From contig NZ_AYXG01000241.1 of NCBI RefSeq assembly GCF_000564855.1, forward strand, positions 62,001 through 126,000: 64,000 nucleotides of DNA, written 5' to 3'. The stretch comes from Actinokineospora spheciospongiae. Lineage in GTDB: Bacteria; Actinomycetota; Actinomycetes; Mycobacteriales; Pseudonocardiaceae. This document shows, in pieces, positions 41,501-48,943 of the stretch. Position numbers and translations under genes: made by a program. Within the stretch, counting starts at the first letter, position 1; each line of letters opens with the position of its first letter. The notes beneath the pieces were generated by a model, which saw nothing but the letters and a program-made list of their open reading frames with translations, searched no databases and was not told the origin of the DNA.

Positions 41501-42022
41501 GAGACCAGGGCCGCCGTTGGGACCGGGGCCGCCGTTGGGACCGGGGCCGCCGTTGGGACCGAGGCCACCATTCGCGCCAGGTCCACCGCTGGGACCGGGG
41601 CCACCGTTCGGGCCGGGAGCGCTGCCTGGGCCTGGGCCGCCGGGTCGGGCGGGTCCGCCGCGACCCTGACCGGCGGGGAAACCGCCGTTGGGGCCGGGGC
41701 CGCCGGGGCCGCCCGGCCTCCCCTCGGGGCCGCCCGGCCCGCCACCCGGTCTGCCCTCGGGACCGCCAGGTCCGCGTCCACCCATCCCGCCACCCATGTT
41801 CACATCACCATTCGAGCCAGGCCCGGTCGGGCCGCCGCGTCCACTGCCGTTGCCACCCCGGTCGCCCACCCGCTCCCGCGGTGCGGGTCGGTCTCCCCCG
41901 GGCTCGTCGTCGTCCCACAGCGGGCTGTGGAAGCCCGTCTGCTCCTCCTGCGGGGGTGCGGCGGGTTCGCCGGACGGCCACCCGGGGTCACCGGATCGCC
42001 GCTTGTCGCCGTGGTCGTTCAC
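38558..42022 (-). CDS. Class A penicillin-binding protein with a giant Gly/Pro-rich tail (PonA1-like)
   Basis: 1154 residues. Residues ~60-350 are an uninterrupted Gly/Pro-rich, collagen-like cytoplasmic segment, then an acidic/basic stretch and one membrane helix (VLTALGIVIPVLAFFITYQM, about 436-458). The glycosyltransferase 51 domain has its catalytic Glu in YAAEDQTFE (about 519) and GGSTISQQYIKKAS. The transpeptidase has SAFK (nucleophile Ser, about 787), SLN (about 843) and GKTGTHQY (about 981). A Thr/Pro/Gly-rich tail ends the protein. It polymerises and cross-links peptidoglycan. The equivalent M. tuberculosis PonA1 also has a Pro-rich cytoplasmic part, but this one is far longer. Head of a likely operon with GT87. 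Confidence 0.95.
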   Translation of the reverse strand: MNDHGDKRRSGDPGWPSGEPAAPPQEEQTGFHSPLWDDDEPGGDRPAPRERVGDRGGNGSGRGGPTGPGSNGDVNMGGGMGGRGPGGPEGRPGGGPGGPEGRPGGPGGPGPNGGFPAGQGRGGPARPGGPGPGSAPGPNGGPGPSGGPGANGGLGPNGGPGPNGGPGPNGGPGLNGGPGPHGGPGPAGGPGGPGRAGGPQAGPAWPGAGDPGQGSRAGGPGRPGPAAGGPGGPGGQAGGPGGPAGGPGAGGRGPGGPGGPGGPGGGGDFANGGPVRPGGPGSGPGGAPAPGGRPGGTGPNGGPVPAGGPGRGPGGPGGPGGPGGPGGPGGRRPGGPGGPGPAGPPLGDATVALSAAGITGTAITGRKPAPGEGPTVFLKKTPGQAKAEPELITHREFDDDFSAERQYADDDHGPDEDEDGPLTDEQRKMRKKKTWRRVRRTLYVLTALGIVIPVLAFFITYQMVDVDNPNDVALAQDKVVTMLYADGTPMARLAESGGNRIMLKSGEIPDTLLHAVYAAEDQTFETNSGFDLMGIMRAVWNQATGGGGGGSTISQQYIKKASGNEDPTLTRKWVEVVKSYKMNETYSKDDIIAAYLNTIYFGRGAYGIAAAAQAYYGITDVNQVTKSQAAVLAGMIQTPAKGKVVEYQKQRWDYVTNRMISNNWMTTAEKTAQPFPEPIPPSEGQLAALPGPRQGFSDLVTEELDTYGITEEQIKRNGYVITLTIDQNAQTMAEKAVADVMAGQPANLHPALVAVDPASGAIRAYYGRAKGLDLDYAGAAKQEPGSAFKPFDLVGLLEQGKGLGEVYDTTPRAFGSNKKIVRNASTPKCGKSCTVAEAMKESLNVVFSDMVYNDVKPAGVAEAAKQAGIQSPLEAAAGDINIAIGGGSTLVTTVDMASAYATFAANGTYRKPHLVQKVTYPDGGVVFDAAARPELAEKPAFDAEDATRNQQIARNVTEALLPIPEYSKIGCAGGRQCAGKTGTHQYVDASGADTPDNAKAWMVGYTPQLSTAVSMSGDETNKPTSRILHDAEGGKIYGSGLPGKIWKAFMDSYHQNLPKATFGKYVPIGKTESRQSDNDNRPAQTKPREEPADNTPTTTTAPSVPETTTTPPEDTDEPTTTRSTRTRPGGGGTDIPLPGGGGGGGGGPGDGLIG

Positions 42023-42107
42023 GAGAAAGGGCCTCCCAGACCGGCCGCACCCCGGGGTGCGCCGTTCGGTGGTCTTGCTGTGCTCGGTCGAGCGGAGAAA
42101 GCGCTGG

Positions 42108-42512
42108 TCACTCCGCCGCCGTCCTCCTGCGGGGCTTGGGCGTGCGAACGCCCCCCTTCCCCAGGACGTATGACTGGACCAAGTGGTTCCACGAACACGT
42201 CCGGCAGACCTCGACCGCGTGGACGGTGAACTCCTCGAACAGCCCCGCCATCCGCTCCAGCTCCTCGACCGCGCGGGCCGAGCCGGAGACGTGCTTCAAC
42301 TCGTCGCCGTAGACCCAGCTGACCCGGGTCAGTTGCTCCTTGCGGCAGACCGGGCAGGTCACGTCGGTGGCCTGGCCGTGGAACTTCGCGGCGCGCAGCA
42401 GGTACGGGTTGGCGTCGCACACCTCGTTGGTGCCGACGCGACCCGAGTGGACCTCGGCGAGCAGCGACCTGCGCTGCAACGCGTAGTCGACCACCTGCCG
42501 CTGCGTTCGCAC
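42108..42512 (-). CDS. DUF5318-family small zinc-ribbon protein
   Basis: 134 residues from a GTG at 42512 (VRTQRQVVDYALQRRSLLAE). Two Cys pairs, VTCPVCRKEQ and EVCRTCSWN, form a probable zinc ribbon. The family is found almost only in actinomycetes, at this position between the class A penicillin-binding protein and a PadR gene, so it is likely tied to wall synthesis or its control. It lies 85 bp before the penicillin-binding protein gene on the same strand. The C-terminal tail is basic (KPRRRT). Biochemical role unknown. Confidence 0.85.
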   Translation of the reverse strand: MRTQRQVVDYALQRRSLLAEVHSGRVGTNEVCDANPYLLRAAKFHGQATDVTCPVCRKEQLTRVSWVYGDELKHVSGSARAVEELERMAGLFEEFTVHAVEVCRTCSWNHLVQSYVLGKGGVRTPKPRRRTAAE

Positions 42513-42670
42513 GGGAACAGCGTACTTGCCGCTGATACCACGGCGATGGGCCGATCGGGCCAGCCGACGTGCACCGTGCGTCACGTTTGTGATCCGAACG
42601 GTTCCGGAACGCTTCCTGACCGGCCACGACGCGCGGTCTCCCGGCTACCCGCCCCACCTGCGCAGTTCAC

Positions 42671-42684
42671 GTGTCCATGGACAC
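42671..42684. promoter_or_regulatory. Perfect 14-bp palindrome upstream of PadR
   Basis: GTGTCCATGGACAC is fully symmetric and lies in the 257-bp region between the divergent DUF5318 and PadR genes, 86 bp before the PadR start. Likely a binding site for an unidentified dimeric regulator. Confidence 0.5.
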
Positions 42685-42713
42685 ACGGTTCCGAGTTGTC
42701 CACCGAGCTGATG

Positions 42714-42726
42714 TATCGGCACGATA
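42714..42726. promoter_or_regulatory. TATCG-GCA-CGATA operator candidate for PadR
   Basis: A perfect 5-bp inverted repeat with 3-bp spacer, 44-56 bp before the PadR start at 42770, overlapping a probable -10 region (CGATATAGT). PadR regulators bind similar short-armed sites at their own promoters. Confidence 0.6.
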
Positions 42727-42769
42727 TAGTCATCCAGTAGGTCAGCGATCGGTGCGACGGGAGGTGTCC

Positions 42770-43321
42770 GTGCTCGAGTTCGCGATCCTCGGCCTCCTGC
42801 ACGAGGCATCGATGCACGGGTACGAGCTGCGCAAGCGCTTGCACGACCTCCTCGGCACCCTCCGCGCGTACTCCTACGGCTCGCTGTACCCGACCCTGCG
42901 GCGGCTGCTGCGGGCCGGGCTCATCGCCGAGGAGGCCCCGGAGGCCGAACCGGCGAGGTCGTCGTGGGGCAGGCGCGGCAAGCGCGTGTACAAGCTGTCC
43001 GCCGATGGCAAGGAGCGGTTCGCCGAACTCCTCGCCGACGCGGGCCCGCAGACCTGGGACGACGAGGGGTTCAACGTCCACATGGCGTTCTTCTCGCGGA
43101 CCCCGGCCGAGGTGCGGATGCGCATCCTGGAGGGCAGGCGCAGGCGCGTCGAGGAGCGCAGGGAGGGCCTGCGCAGCTCGATGGCCAGGGCGGGTGAGCA
43201 GATCGACCGCTACACCCGGGAGCTGCACCGGCTGGGACTGGAGACCAGCGAGCGCGAAGTGCGCTGGTTGAACGAGCTGATCGCGCACGAGCAGCGCGAG
43301 CAGCGCGGACCGACTGAGTGA
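42770..43321 (+). CDS. PadR-family regulator upstream of ino1
   Basis: 183 residues from the GTG at 42770 (VLEFAILGLLHEASMHGYEL), which has GGGAGGTG at the right distance; upstream in-frame starts would add a non-conserved leader. The winged helix is followed by LYPTLRRLLRAGLIAEEAPE and RRGKRVYKLSADGKERFAEL. The C-terminal part is a long coiled-coil dimerisation arm (EVRMRILEGRRRRVEERREG onward). Orthologue, by position, of M. tuberculosis Rv0047c, which is next to ino1. It may control ino1 and itself; a TATCG-CGATA site lies in its promoter. Confidence 0.92.
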   Translation: MLEFAILGLLHEASMHGYELRKRLHDLLGTLRAYSYGSLYPTLRRLLRAGLIAEEAPEAEPARSSWGRRGKRVYKLSADGKERFAELLADAGPQTWDDEGFNVHMAFFSRTPAEVRMRILEGRRRRVEERREGLRSSMARAGEQIDRYTRELHRLGLETSEREVRWLNELIAHEQREQRGPTE

Positions 43322-43395
43322 CCCCCGGCAGGCGTAGCGGCCTGTGACCGAGTCCCGCGTGCACTGCGCGGCTTGAATCGAGAAGGAGAACCGGC

Positions 43396-44487
43396 ATGGG
43401 CGAGAACCGCCAGAGCGTGCGGGTGGCCATCGTCGGCGTCGGCAACTGCGCCGCGTCGCTGGTGCAGGGCGTGCACTACTACCGCGACGCCGACCCGGCC
43501 ACCCGCGTCCCCGGGCTGATGCACGTCCAGTTCGGGGACTACCACGTGCGCGACGTGGAGTTCGTCGCCGCGTTCGACGTGGACGCGAAGAAGGTCGGCA
43601 GCGACCTGTCCGAGGCGATCGGCGCCTCGGAGAACAACACGATCAAGATCTGCGACGTGCCGCCGCTGGGCGTGCCGGTGCAGCGCGGCCACACCTACGA
43701 CGGCCTCGGCGAGTACTACCGCGAGATGATCACCGAGTCGGACGACGCCCCGGTCGACGTCGTCGCCGCCCTCAGGGAGGCGGAGGTCGACGTCCTGGTG
43801 TCCTACCTGCCGGTGGGCTCCGAGGAGGCGGACCGCTTCTACGCGCAGTGCGCCATCGACGCGAAGGTGGCGTTCGTCAACGCCCTGCCGGTGTTCATCG
43901 CCTCGGACCCGGAGTGGGCGCAGAAGTTCACCGACGCCGGGGTCCCGATCGTCGGCGACGACATCAAGTCCCAGGTGGGCGCGACCATCACGCACCGGGT
44001 GATGGCGAAGCTGTTCGAGGACCGCGGGGTCGAGCTGCAGCGCACGTACCAGCTCAACTTCGGCGGCAACATGGACTTCATGAACATGCTGGAGCGCAAG
44101 CGCCTGCAGTCGAAGAAGATCTCCAAGACGCAGTCGGTCACCTCGCAGATCCCGCACGAGATGGCCAGGGCGGACGTGCACATCGGCCCGTCGGACCACG
44201 TGCCGTGGCTCGACGACCGCAAGTGGGCCTACGTCCGGCTGGAGGGCCGCTCGTTCGGCGACACCCCGCTGAACCTGGAGTACAAGCTCGAGGTGTGGGA
44301 CTCGCCGAACTCGGCGGGCGTGATCATCGACGCGGTGCGCGCGGCCAAGATCGCCCTGGATCGGGGCGTCGGCGGCCCGATCCTGTCGGCGTCGAGCTAC
44401 TTCATGAAGTCCCCGCCGGAGCAGTACGCCGACGACGCGGCCCACCGCGCGGTGGAGGACTTCATCAAGGGCGTCATCGAGCGCTAG
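43396..44487 (+). CDS. ino1: Inositol-3-phosphate synthase
   Basis: 363 residues from an ATG behind GAGAAGGAGAACC. NAD-binding motif [20 protein letters not shown]; further family blocks are [59 protein letters not shown]-like [19 protein letters not shown] and the catalytic lysines in [10 protein letters not shown]. It converts glucose-6-phosphate to inositol-3-phosphate, the first step to phosphatidylinositol, mycothiol and other inositol lipids of actinomycetes. Length and sequence agree with the short prokaryotic form. It lies 74 bp after the PadR gene, and a hairpin terminator follows. Confidence 0.97.
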   Translation: MGENRQSVRVAIVGVGNCAASLVQGVHYYRDADPATRVPGLMHVQFGDYHVRDVEFVAAFDVDAKKVGSDLSEAIGASENNTIKICDVPPLGVPVQRGHTYDGLGEYYREMITESDDAPVDVVAALREAEVDVLVSYLPVGSEEADRFYAQCAIDAKVAFVNALPVFIASDPEWAQKFTDAGVPIVGDDIKSQVGATITHRVMAKLFEDRGVELQRTYQLNFGGNMDFMNMLERKRLQSKKISKTQSVTSQIPHEMARADVHIGPSDHVPWLDDRKWAYVRLEGRSFGDTPLNLEYKLEVWDSPNSAGVIIDAVRAAKIALDRGVGGPILSASSYFMKSPPEQYADDAAHRAVEDFIKGVIER

Positions 44488-44497
44488 GACCGGACCG

Positions 44498-44532
44498 GGA
44501 GGCGGCGCGCGGGAACCCCGCTCGCCGCCTCC
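44498..44532 (+). terminator. Terminator after ino1
   Basis: GGAGGCGGCG and CGCCGCCTCC form a perfect 10-bp stem, continued above a two-base internal loop by CGGG/CCCG with the loop AAC, 10 bp past the ino1 stop. Confidence 0.7.
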
Positions 44533-44688
44533 GGCGCGTCCGCGACCCGACCACCCGCCCGGATCGCCCGGGTGTTCGTCTGCCGTTCACCTCGATGTCC
44601 GTCCCCCCTGGTCTTGGACTCCTACGGTCACGCCGTTCCCCACCGCGACCCATGGCTTGTCCGTGTCCGGGCAGACCGAGGAGGCACC

Positions 44689-46752
44689 TTGTCCACCACC
44701 GACGGCCGGATCGACCTGCCGCTGCTCCCGCCGAACCACCCGCTGGGCCGCTCGGCGCTGACCTGCCAGTACCGCTGCTCCAACGCCTGTTCGCACGAGG
44801 CCCCGAACTCCTCGGAGAACGCGTACTTCGGCGACGTCGTGCGCTCGATCGTCAGCAGGCGCGGGATGCTCCGCGCGGGCGCCGTCCTGGCCGTCGCGGG
44901 TGCGGGCGCCACCGCGCTCGCGGGCACCGCCGCCGCCGACCGCGGCAGGCCCGACAAGCCCGGCAAGCCCGCCCCGGCGCCGAAGGGCCTGGACTTCCAG
45001 GCCGTCGCCGCCAACCGCGAGGACGAGCTGGTCGTCCCGCCCGGCTACCAGTCGAACGTGGTCATCCGCTGGGGCGACCCGGTGCTGCCCGGCGCGCCGA
45101 CCTTCGACTTCGACAACCAGACGGCCGCCGCGCAGGCCAAGCAGTTCGGCTTCAACAACGACTTCTGCGGCCTGGTGCCGTTCGGCCACGACCGCTGGCT
45201 GATGGGCTCGAACCACGAGTACACCACCGAGTCGGCGATGTTCCGCGGCTACAACGCCGCCGACCCGACCGACGAGCAGATCAAGATCGGCTGGACCGGT
45301 CACGGCTTCTCCGTCGTCGTGGTGGAGCGCGAGCACCGCACCGGCAAGCTCGTGCCCAAGCTCGACCGGCGCTACAACCGCCGCATCACCGTGCAGACCG
45401 AGTTCGAGTTCGCAGGCCCCGCCGCGGGCAGCCGGTTCCTGCGCACCAACGCCGACAAGACCGGCCGCAAGGTGTTCGGCACCTTCGGCAACTGCGCCGG
45501 TGGCGTCACCCCGTGGGGCACGATCCTGTCGGGCGAGGAGAACTTCAACGGCTACTTCGCCAACGGTGAAGCCGTCACGGACCCGGCGGCGCAGGCCCGC
45601 GTCGCCCGCTACGGCACCCCGAAGGGCGCCAGCCTGCGCAAGTGGGAGCGCCTCGACCCGCGCTTTGACCTGTCGAAGGACCCCAACGAGTTCAACCGGC
45701 ACGGCTGGGTCGTGGAGATCGACCCGCTGGAGCCCGACGCCAAGCCGGTCAAGCACACCGCGCTCGGCCGCTTCAAGCACGAGGGCGCCACCATCCAGAT
45801 CGCCCGCGACGGCCGCGTGGTCGCCTACCTCGGCGACGACGAGCGCTTCGACTACGTCTACAAGTTCGTGTCGAAGGAGCGCTTCGCCCCCGGTTCGAGC
45901 AAGCGGGCCCGCGCGCACAACAAGACCCTCCTGCACGAGGGCACCCTCTACGTCGCCAAGTTCACCGGTGACAGCCCCGCCGCCGAGATCGGCACCGGCA
46001 CCCTCCCCGCCGACGGCCAGTTCGACGGCTCCGGCCAGTGGATTCCCCTGGTCTCCGGCGACCGGTCCCACGTCGAGGGCTTCACCGCGGAGGAGGTCTA
46101 CGTCTTCACCCGCCTCGCCGCGGACAAGGTCGGCGCCACCAAGATGGACCGCCCCGAGGACGTGCAGCCCAACCCGGTCACCGGCCGCGTCTACGCCGCG
46201 CTGACCAACAACACCGATCGCGGCAAGCCCGGCAAGGAGGGCCCCACCGAGATCAACCCCCGCAACGGCAACCGGCACGGCCACGTGCTGGAGTGGGAGG
46301 AGAACCGGGGCGACCACACGGCCACCGCGTTCGCCTGGCGCCTGCTGCTGGTCTGCGGTGACCCCGCCACCTCCGACACCTACTTCGGCGGTTACGACAA
46401 GACCCAGGTCAGCCCCATCAGCTGCCCCGACAACCTGGCCTTCGACCGCTACGGCAACCTCTGGATCTCCACCGACGGCAACGCCCTCGGCTCCAACGAC
46501 GGCCTCTTCGCCGTCCCGACCACCGGCGCCAACCGCGGTCAGGTCAAGCAGTTCCTGACCGTCCCGCTCGGCGCCGAGACCTGCGGACCGGTCATCGAGG
46601 ACGACTTCGTCCTGGTCTCGGTCCAGCACCCGGGCGAGCTCGACGGCGCCAGCGCCGACAACCCGCTCACCCACTGGCCCGACGGCGGTACCTCCCAGCC
46701 CCGCCCGTCGGTGGCCCAGGTCTGGAAGCCCGGCCGCCGCGTCGGCTGCTGA
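44689..46752 (+). CDS. PhoX-like (DUF839) Tat-exported alkaline phosphatase
   Basis: 687 residues from a TTG at 44689, preceded by GAGGAGGCACC; the longer frame from 44572 has no ribosome-binding site. A twin-arginine signal occurs late, at about residue 55-80 (SRRGMLRAGAVLAVAGAGAT), after a conserved ~50-residue leader typical for PhoX (LTCQYRCSNACSHEAPNSSE). Family blocks include FGFNNDFCGLVPFG, RWLMGSNHEYTTESAMFRGY, GNCAGGVTPWGTILSGEENF and DNLAFDRYGNLWISTDGNAL. PhoX enzymes are monomeric calcium/iron phosphatases released outside the cell to gain phosphate. A strong hairpin follows. No pho box was identified with confidence. Confidence 0.93.
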   Translation: MSTTDGRIDLPLLPPNHPLGRSALTCQYRCSNACSHEAPNSSENAYFGDVVRSIVSRRGMLRAGAVLAVAGAGATALAGTAAADRGRPDKPGKPAPAPKGLDFQAVAANREDELVVPPGYQSNVVIRWGDPVLPGAPTFDFDNQTAAAQAKQFGFNNDFCGLVPFGHDRWLMGSNHEYTTESAMFRGYNAADPTDEQIKIGWTGHGFSVVVVEREHRTGKLVPKLDRRYNRRITVQTEFEFAGPAAGSRFLRTNADKTGRKVFGTFGNCAGGVTPWGTILSGEENFNGYFANGEAVTDPAAQARVARYGTPKGASLRKWERLDPRFDLSKDPNEFNRHGWVVEIDPLEPDAKPVKHTALGRFKHEGATIQIARDGRVVAYLGDDERFDYVYKFVSKERFAPGSSKRARAHNKTLLHEGTLYVAKFTGDSPAAEIGTGTLPADGQFDGSGQWIPLVSGDRSHVEGFTAEEVYVFTRLAADKVGATKMDRPEDVQPNPVTGRVYAALTNNTDRGKPGKEGPTEINPRNGNRHGHVLEWEENRGDHTATAFAWRLLLVCGDPATSDTYFGGYDKTQVSPISCPDNLAFDRYGNLWISTDGNALGSNDGLFAVPTTGANRGQVKQFLTVPLGAETCGPVIEDDFVLVSVQHPGELDGASADNPLTHWPDGGTSQPRPSVAQVWKPGRRVGC

Positions 46753-46757
46753 GCACC

Positions 46758-46790
46758 GGGCTGCCCGGGCCGCACCGGCCCGGGCAGCCC
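46758..46790 (+). terminator. Terminator after the PhoX-like gene
   Basis: Perfect 14-bp stem GGGCTGCCCGGGCC / GGCCCGGGCAGCCC with loop GCACC, 5 bp past the stop codon. No U-tract. Confidence 0.85.
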
Positions 46791-46910
46791 CCGGCCCCGC
46801 CACCGGGGCGCGGCCGTGTCCCCGGTTCCGCCGCGCCCGCCCCGGTGCCCCGACCCGGGTGTGCCCCCGGCCCCGGCGCGCCCGCCCCGGTGCCTCGATA
46901 GGTTCGTGCC

Positions 46911-47594
46911 ATGACCGCCCGACCGCTCGCCCTCGTCACCGGCGCCTCCCGGGGGATCGGTGCCGCCATCGCCCGCGCGCTCGCCCCCGACCACTCGCTG
47001 CTCCTCGGCGGCCGCGACGTGGACACCCTGCACGCCGCCGCCGACCGGCTGCCCGACGCGCGGGCGTGGCCGGTCGAGCTGACCGACCCGACCGCGCTCG
47101 CCGCCGCCACCTCCGGCATCCCCGCCCTCGACGTGCTGGTGCACTCCGCGGGCACCGCCGAGGTCGGCCCGCTCACCGAGGCGACCGCCGAGCGCTGGCG
47201 CGCCACGTTCGAGCTCAACGTGGTCGCCGTCGCCGAGCTGACCCGGCTGCTGCTGCCCGCGCTGCGGCAGGCCCGGGGGCACGTGGTGCTGATCAACTCC
47301 GGGCAGGGGCGCGCCGCCTCCCCCGGGTGGGGCCCGTACGCGGCGAGCAAGTTCGCCCTGCGCGCCTACGCCGACGTGCTGCGCGGCGAAGAGCAGACCT
47401 CCGGCCTGCGCGTCACCACCGTCTACCCCGGCCGCACCGACACCGACATGCAGAAGGCGGTCCGCCGCGACGAGGGCGGCGACTACCGCCCCGAGGACTA
47501 CCTGACCCCCGACTCGGTGGCCAAGGCGGTCCGCGCGGCCGTCACCGCGGACCCGGACGCCCACCTCACCGAGGTGGTCATCCGGCCGCGGTGA
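46911..47594 (+). CDS. SDR-family oxidoreductase
   Basis: 227 residues. Cofactor motif VTGASRGIGAAIARAL at the N-terminus, a HSAGTAEVG motif in the NAG position, the catalytic Ser in LINSGQGRAA and Tyr-x-x-x-Lys in YAASKFALRAYADVL, then VYPGRTDTDM. The truncated cofactor loop and the GRDVDTL turn suggest NADPH. Short SDRs of this type (PRK08219-like) have no assigned substrate. It is flanked by terminators or converging genes: the amidohydrolase gene on the other strand ends 19 bp later. Confidence 0.88.
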   Translation: MTARPLALVTGASRGIGAAIARALAPDHSLLLGGRDVDTLHAAADRLPDARAWPVELTDPTALAAATSGIPALDVLVHSAGTAEVGPLTEATAERWRATFELNVVAVAELTRLLLPALRQARGHVVLINSGQGRAASPGWGPYAASKFALRAYADVLRGEEQTSGLRVTTVYPGRTDTDMQKAVRRDEGGDYRPEDYLTPDSVAKAVRAAVTADPDAHLTEVVIRPR

Positions 47595-47613
47595 CGCCAC
47601 CGCCCGGTCGGGA

Positions 47614-48924
47614 TCAGGCCGACAGCAGCCGACCGGTCACCTTCCCCGCCCGCTCCTGGGCCGCCCGCCGGTCCACCAGGACCGGTTCCCCCTCGGTGAC
47701 CACCGGGGCGCCCGCCACCCACACGTCCGTGACGCTGCGCGAACCGGCCGCCCACACCAGGGTCGAGAGCACCTGCTCGTCCGGCACGTCCAGGCCCGCC
47801 GCGAAGGCCGGGTCGTCGACGCCGACGTGCACCACGTCCGCCCAGCGGCCCGCTTCCAGGGCGCCGATGTCGGTGCGGTGCAGCGCGTCGGCGCCGCCGC
47901 GGGTGGCCAGTAGCAGCAGGTCGGCGGCCTTGACCACGGTCGAGTCCAGGGTGGCGACCCTGGCCAGCATCCCGGCGAGCCGCACGTCCTCCCACAGGTC
48001 GAGGTCGTCGTTGGAGGCGGGGCCGTCGGTGCCGATGCCGGTGGCGACGCCCGCGGCCCGCAGGTCGCGCAGGCGGGCGATGCCCGAGGCCAGCTTCATG
48101 TTGGAGCCGGGGCAGTGCGCCACGGACACGGAGTTCGCCGCGAACAGGGCGATGTCGGTGTCGGACAGGTGCACCGAGTGCGCTGCCAGGACGCGGCCGC
48201 CGTAGACGCCCGCCTGCTCGAGCAGCGCCGGGACCGAGCCGAACTCCTCGCGCTGCTTGACGTCCTCGGGCAGGGACTCGGCCACGTGGATCTGGACCAG
48301 CGCGCCGCGGGCGCGGGCCTCGGCGGCCACCTCGGTCAGCGCGGCGGGGGGCAGGGTGTACGCAGAGTGCGGGCCGTAGCCGACCTCGATCCGCTCCCCC
48401 GGGCCCGAGCGCAGCCCGTCGGCGTCGATCCAGGCGTTGACGCCCGCGAGCATCTTGCGCCAGTCCCAGCCGGGGACGTCCATCACCGCCGGGGCCAGCA
48501 CCGCCCGGGCGCCGGTGTCGAGGACCGCGCGGGCGACCTCGTCGGCGTGGAAGTACATCTCCGCGCTGGTGGTGACACCGGCGCGGAGCATCTCCACCGA
48601 GCCGAGCACCATGCCGTCGTAGACGTCGGACGGGGTGAGGCGGCCCTCGGCGGGCCAGATGACCTCGGTCAGCCAGCGCATCAGCGGCAGGTCGCCGCCC
48701 ATGCCGCGGAGCACGGTCATCGGGCTGTGCGCGTGCGCGTTGACCAGGCCCGGCAGCAGGATGCCGGTCAGCTCGCGGATCGGGCCGGGGTGCTCGGGCG
48801 CCGAGTGGAACGGGCCGCAGTGGACGATCCGGCCCGCGTCGTCGAGGTCGACGACGGCGTCTCGCAGCACGGTGCAGGCTGGGTCACACGGGAGGACGAC
48901 GGGGGCGCGCAGACGCAGACTCAT
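47614..48924 (-). CDS. Amidohydrolase, MTA/SAH deaminase-like
   Basis: 436 residues from the ATG at 48924. The TRZ/ATZ subgroup of the amidohydrolase superfamily: metal ligands in GLVNAHAHSPMTVLRGM (HxH), QIHVAES (His), LAAHSVHLSD (His) and GIGTDGPASNDDLDLW (Asp). The GDLPLMRWLTEVIWPAE loop is the one seen in 5'-methylthioadenosine/S-adenosylhomocysteine deaminases. It would hydrolyse the amine of an adenosine or guanine-type compound. The start is 19 bp behind the NOS-like gene, so both are probably on one transcript with trmB upstream. Substrate assignment is tentative. Confidence 0.88.
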   Translation of the reverse strand: MSLRLRAPVVLPCDPACTVLRDAVVDLDDAGRIVHCGPFHSAPEHPGPIRELTGILLPGLVNAHAHSPMTVLRGMGGDLPLMRWLTEVIWPAEGRLTPSDVYDGMVLGSVEMLRAGVTTSAEMYFHADEVARAVLDTGARAVLAPAVMDVPGWDWRKMLAGVNAWIDADGLRSGPGERIEVGYGPHSAYTLPPAALTEVAAEARARGALVQIHVAESLPEDVKQREEFGSVPALLEQAGVYGGRVLAAHSVHLSDTDIALFAANSVSVAHCPGSNMKLASGIARLRDLRAAGVATGIGTDGPASNDDLDLWEDVRLAGMLARVATLDSTVVKAADLLLLATRGGADALHRTDIGALEAGRWADVVHVGVDDPAFAAGLDVPDEQVLSTLVWAAGSRSVTDVWVAGAPVVTEGEPVLVDRRAAQERAGKVTGRLLSA

Positions 48925-48943
48925 GCACCCGGATGATGCCACG

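Noticed and set aside
38489-42229. A 1246-codon open frame antisense to the penicillin-binding protein
   Set aside because: The minus strand encodes an unmistakable class A penicillin-binding protein with all catalytic motifs; the other strand is open only because of GC bias.
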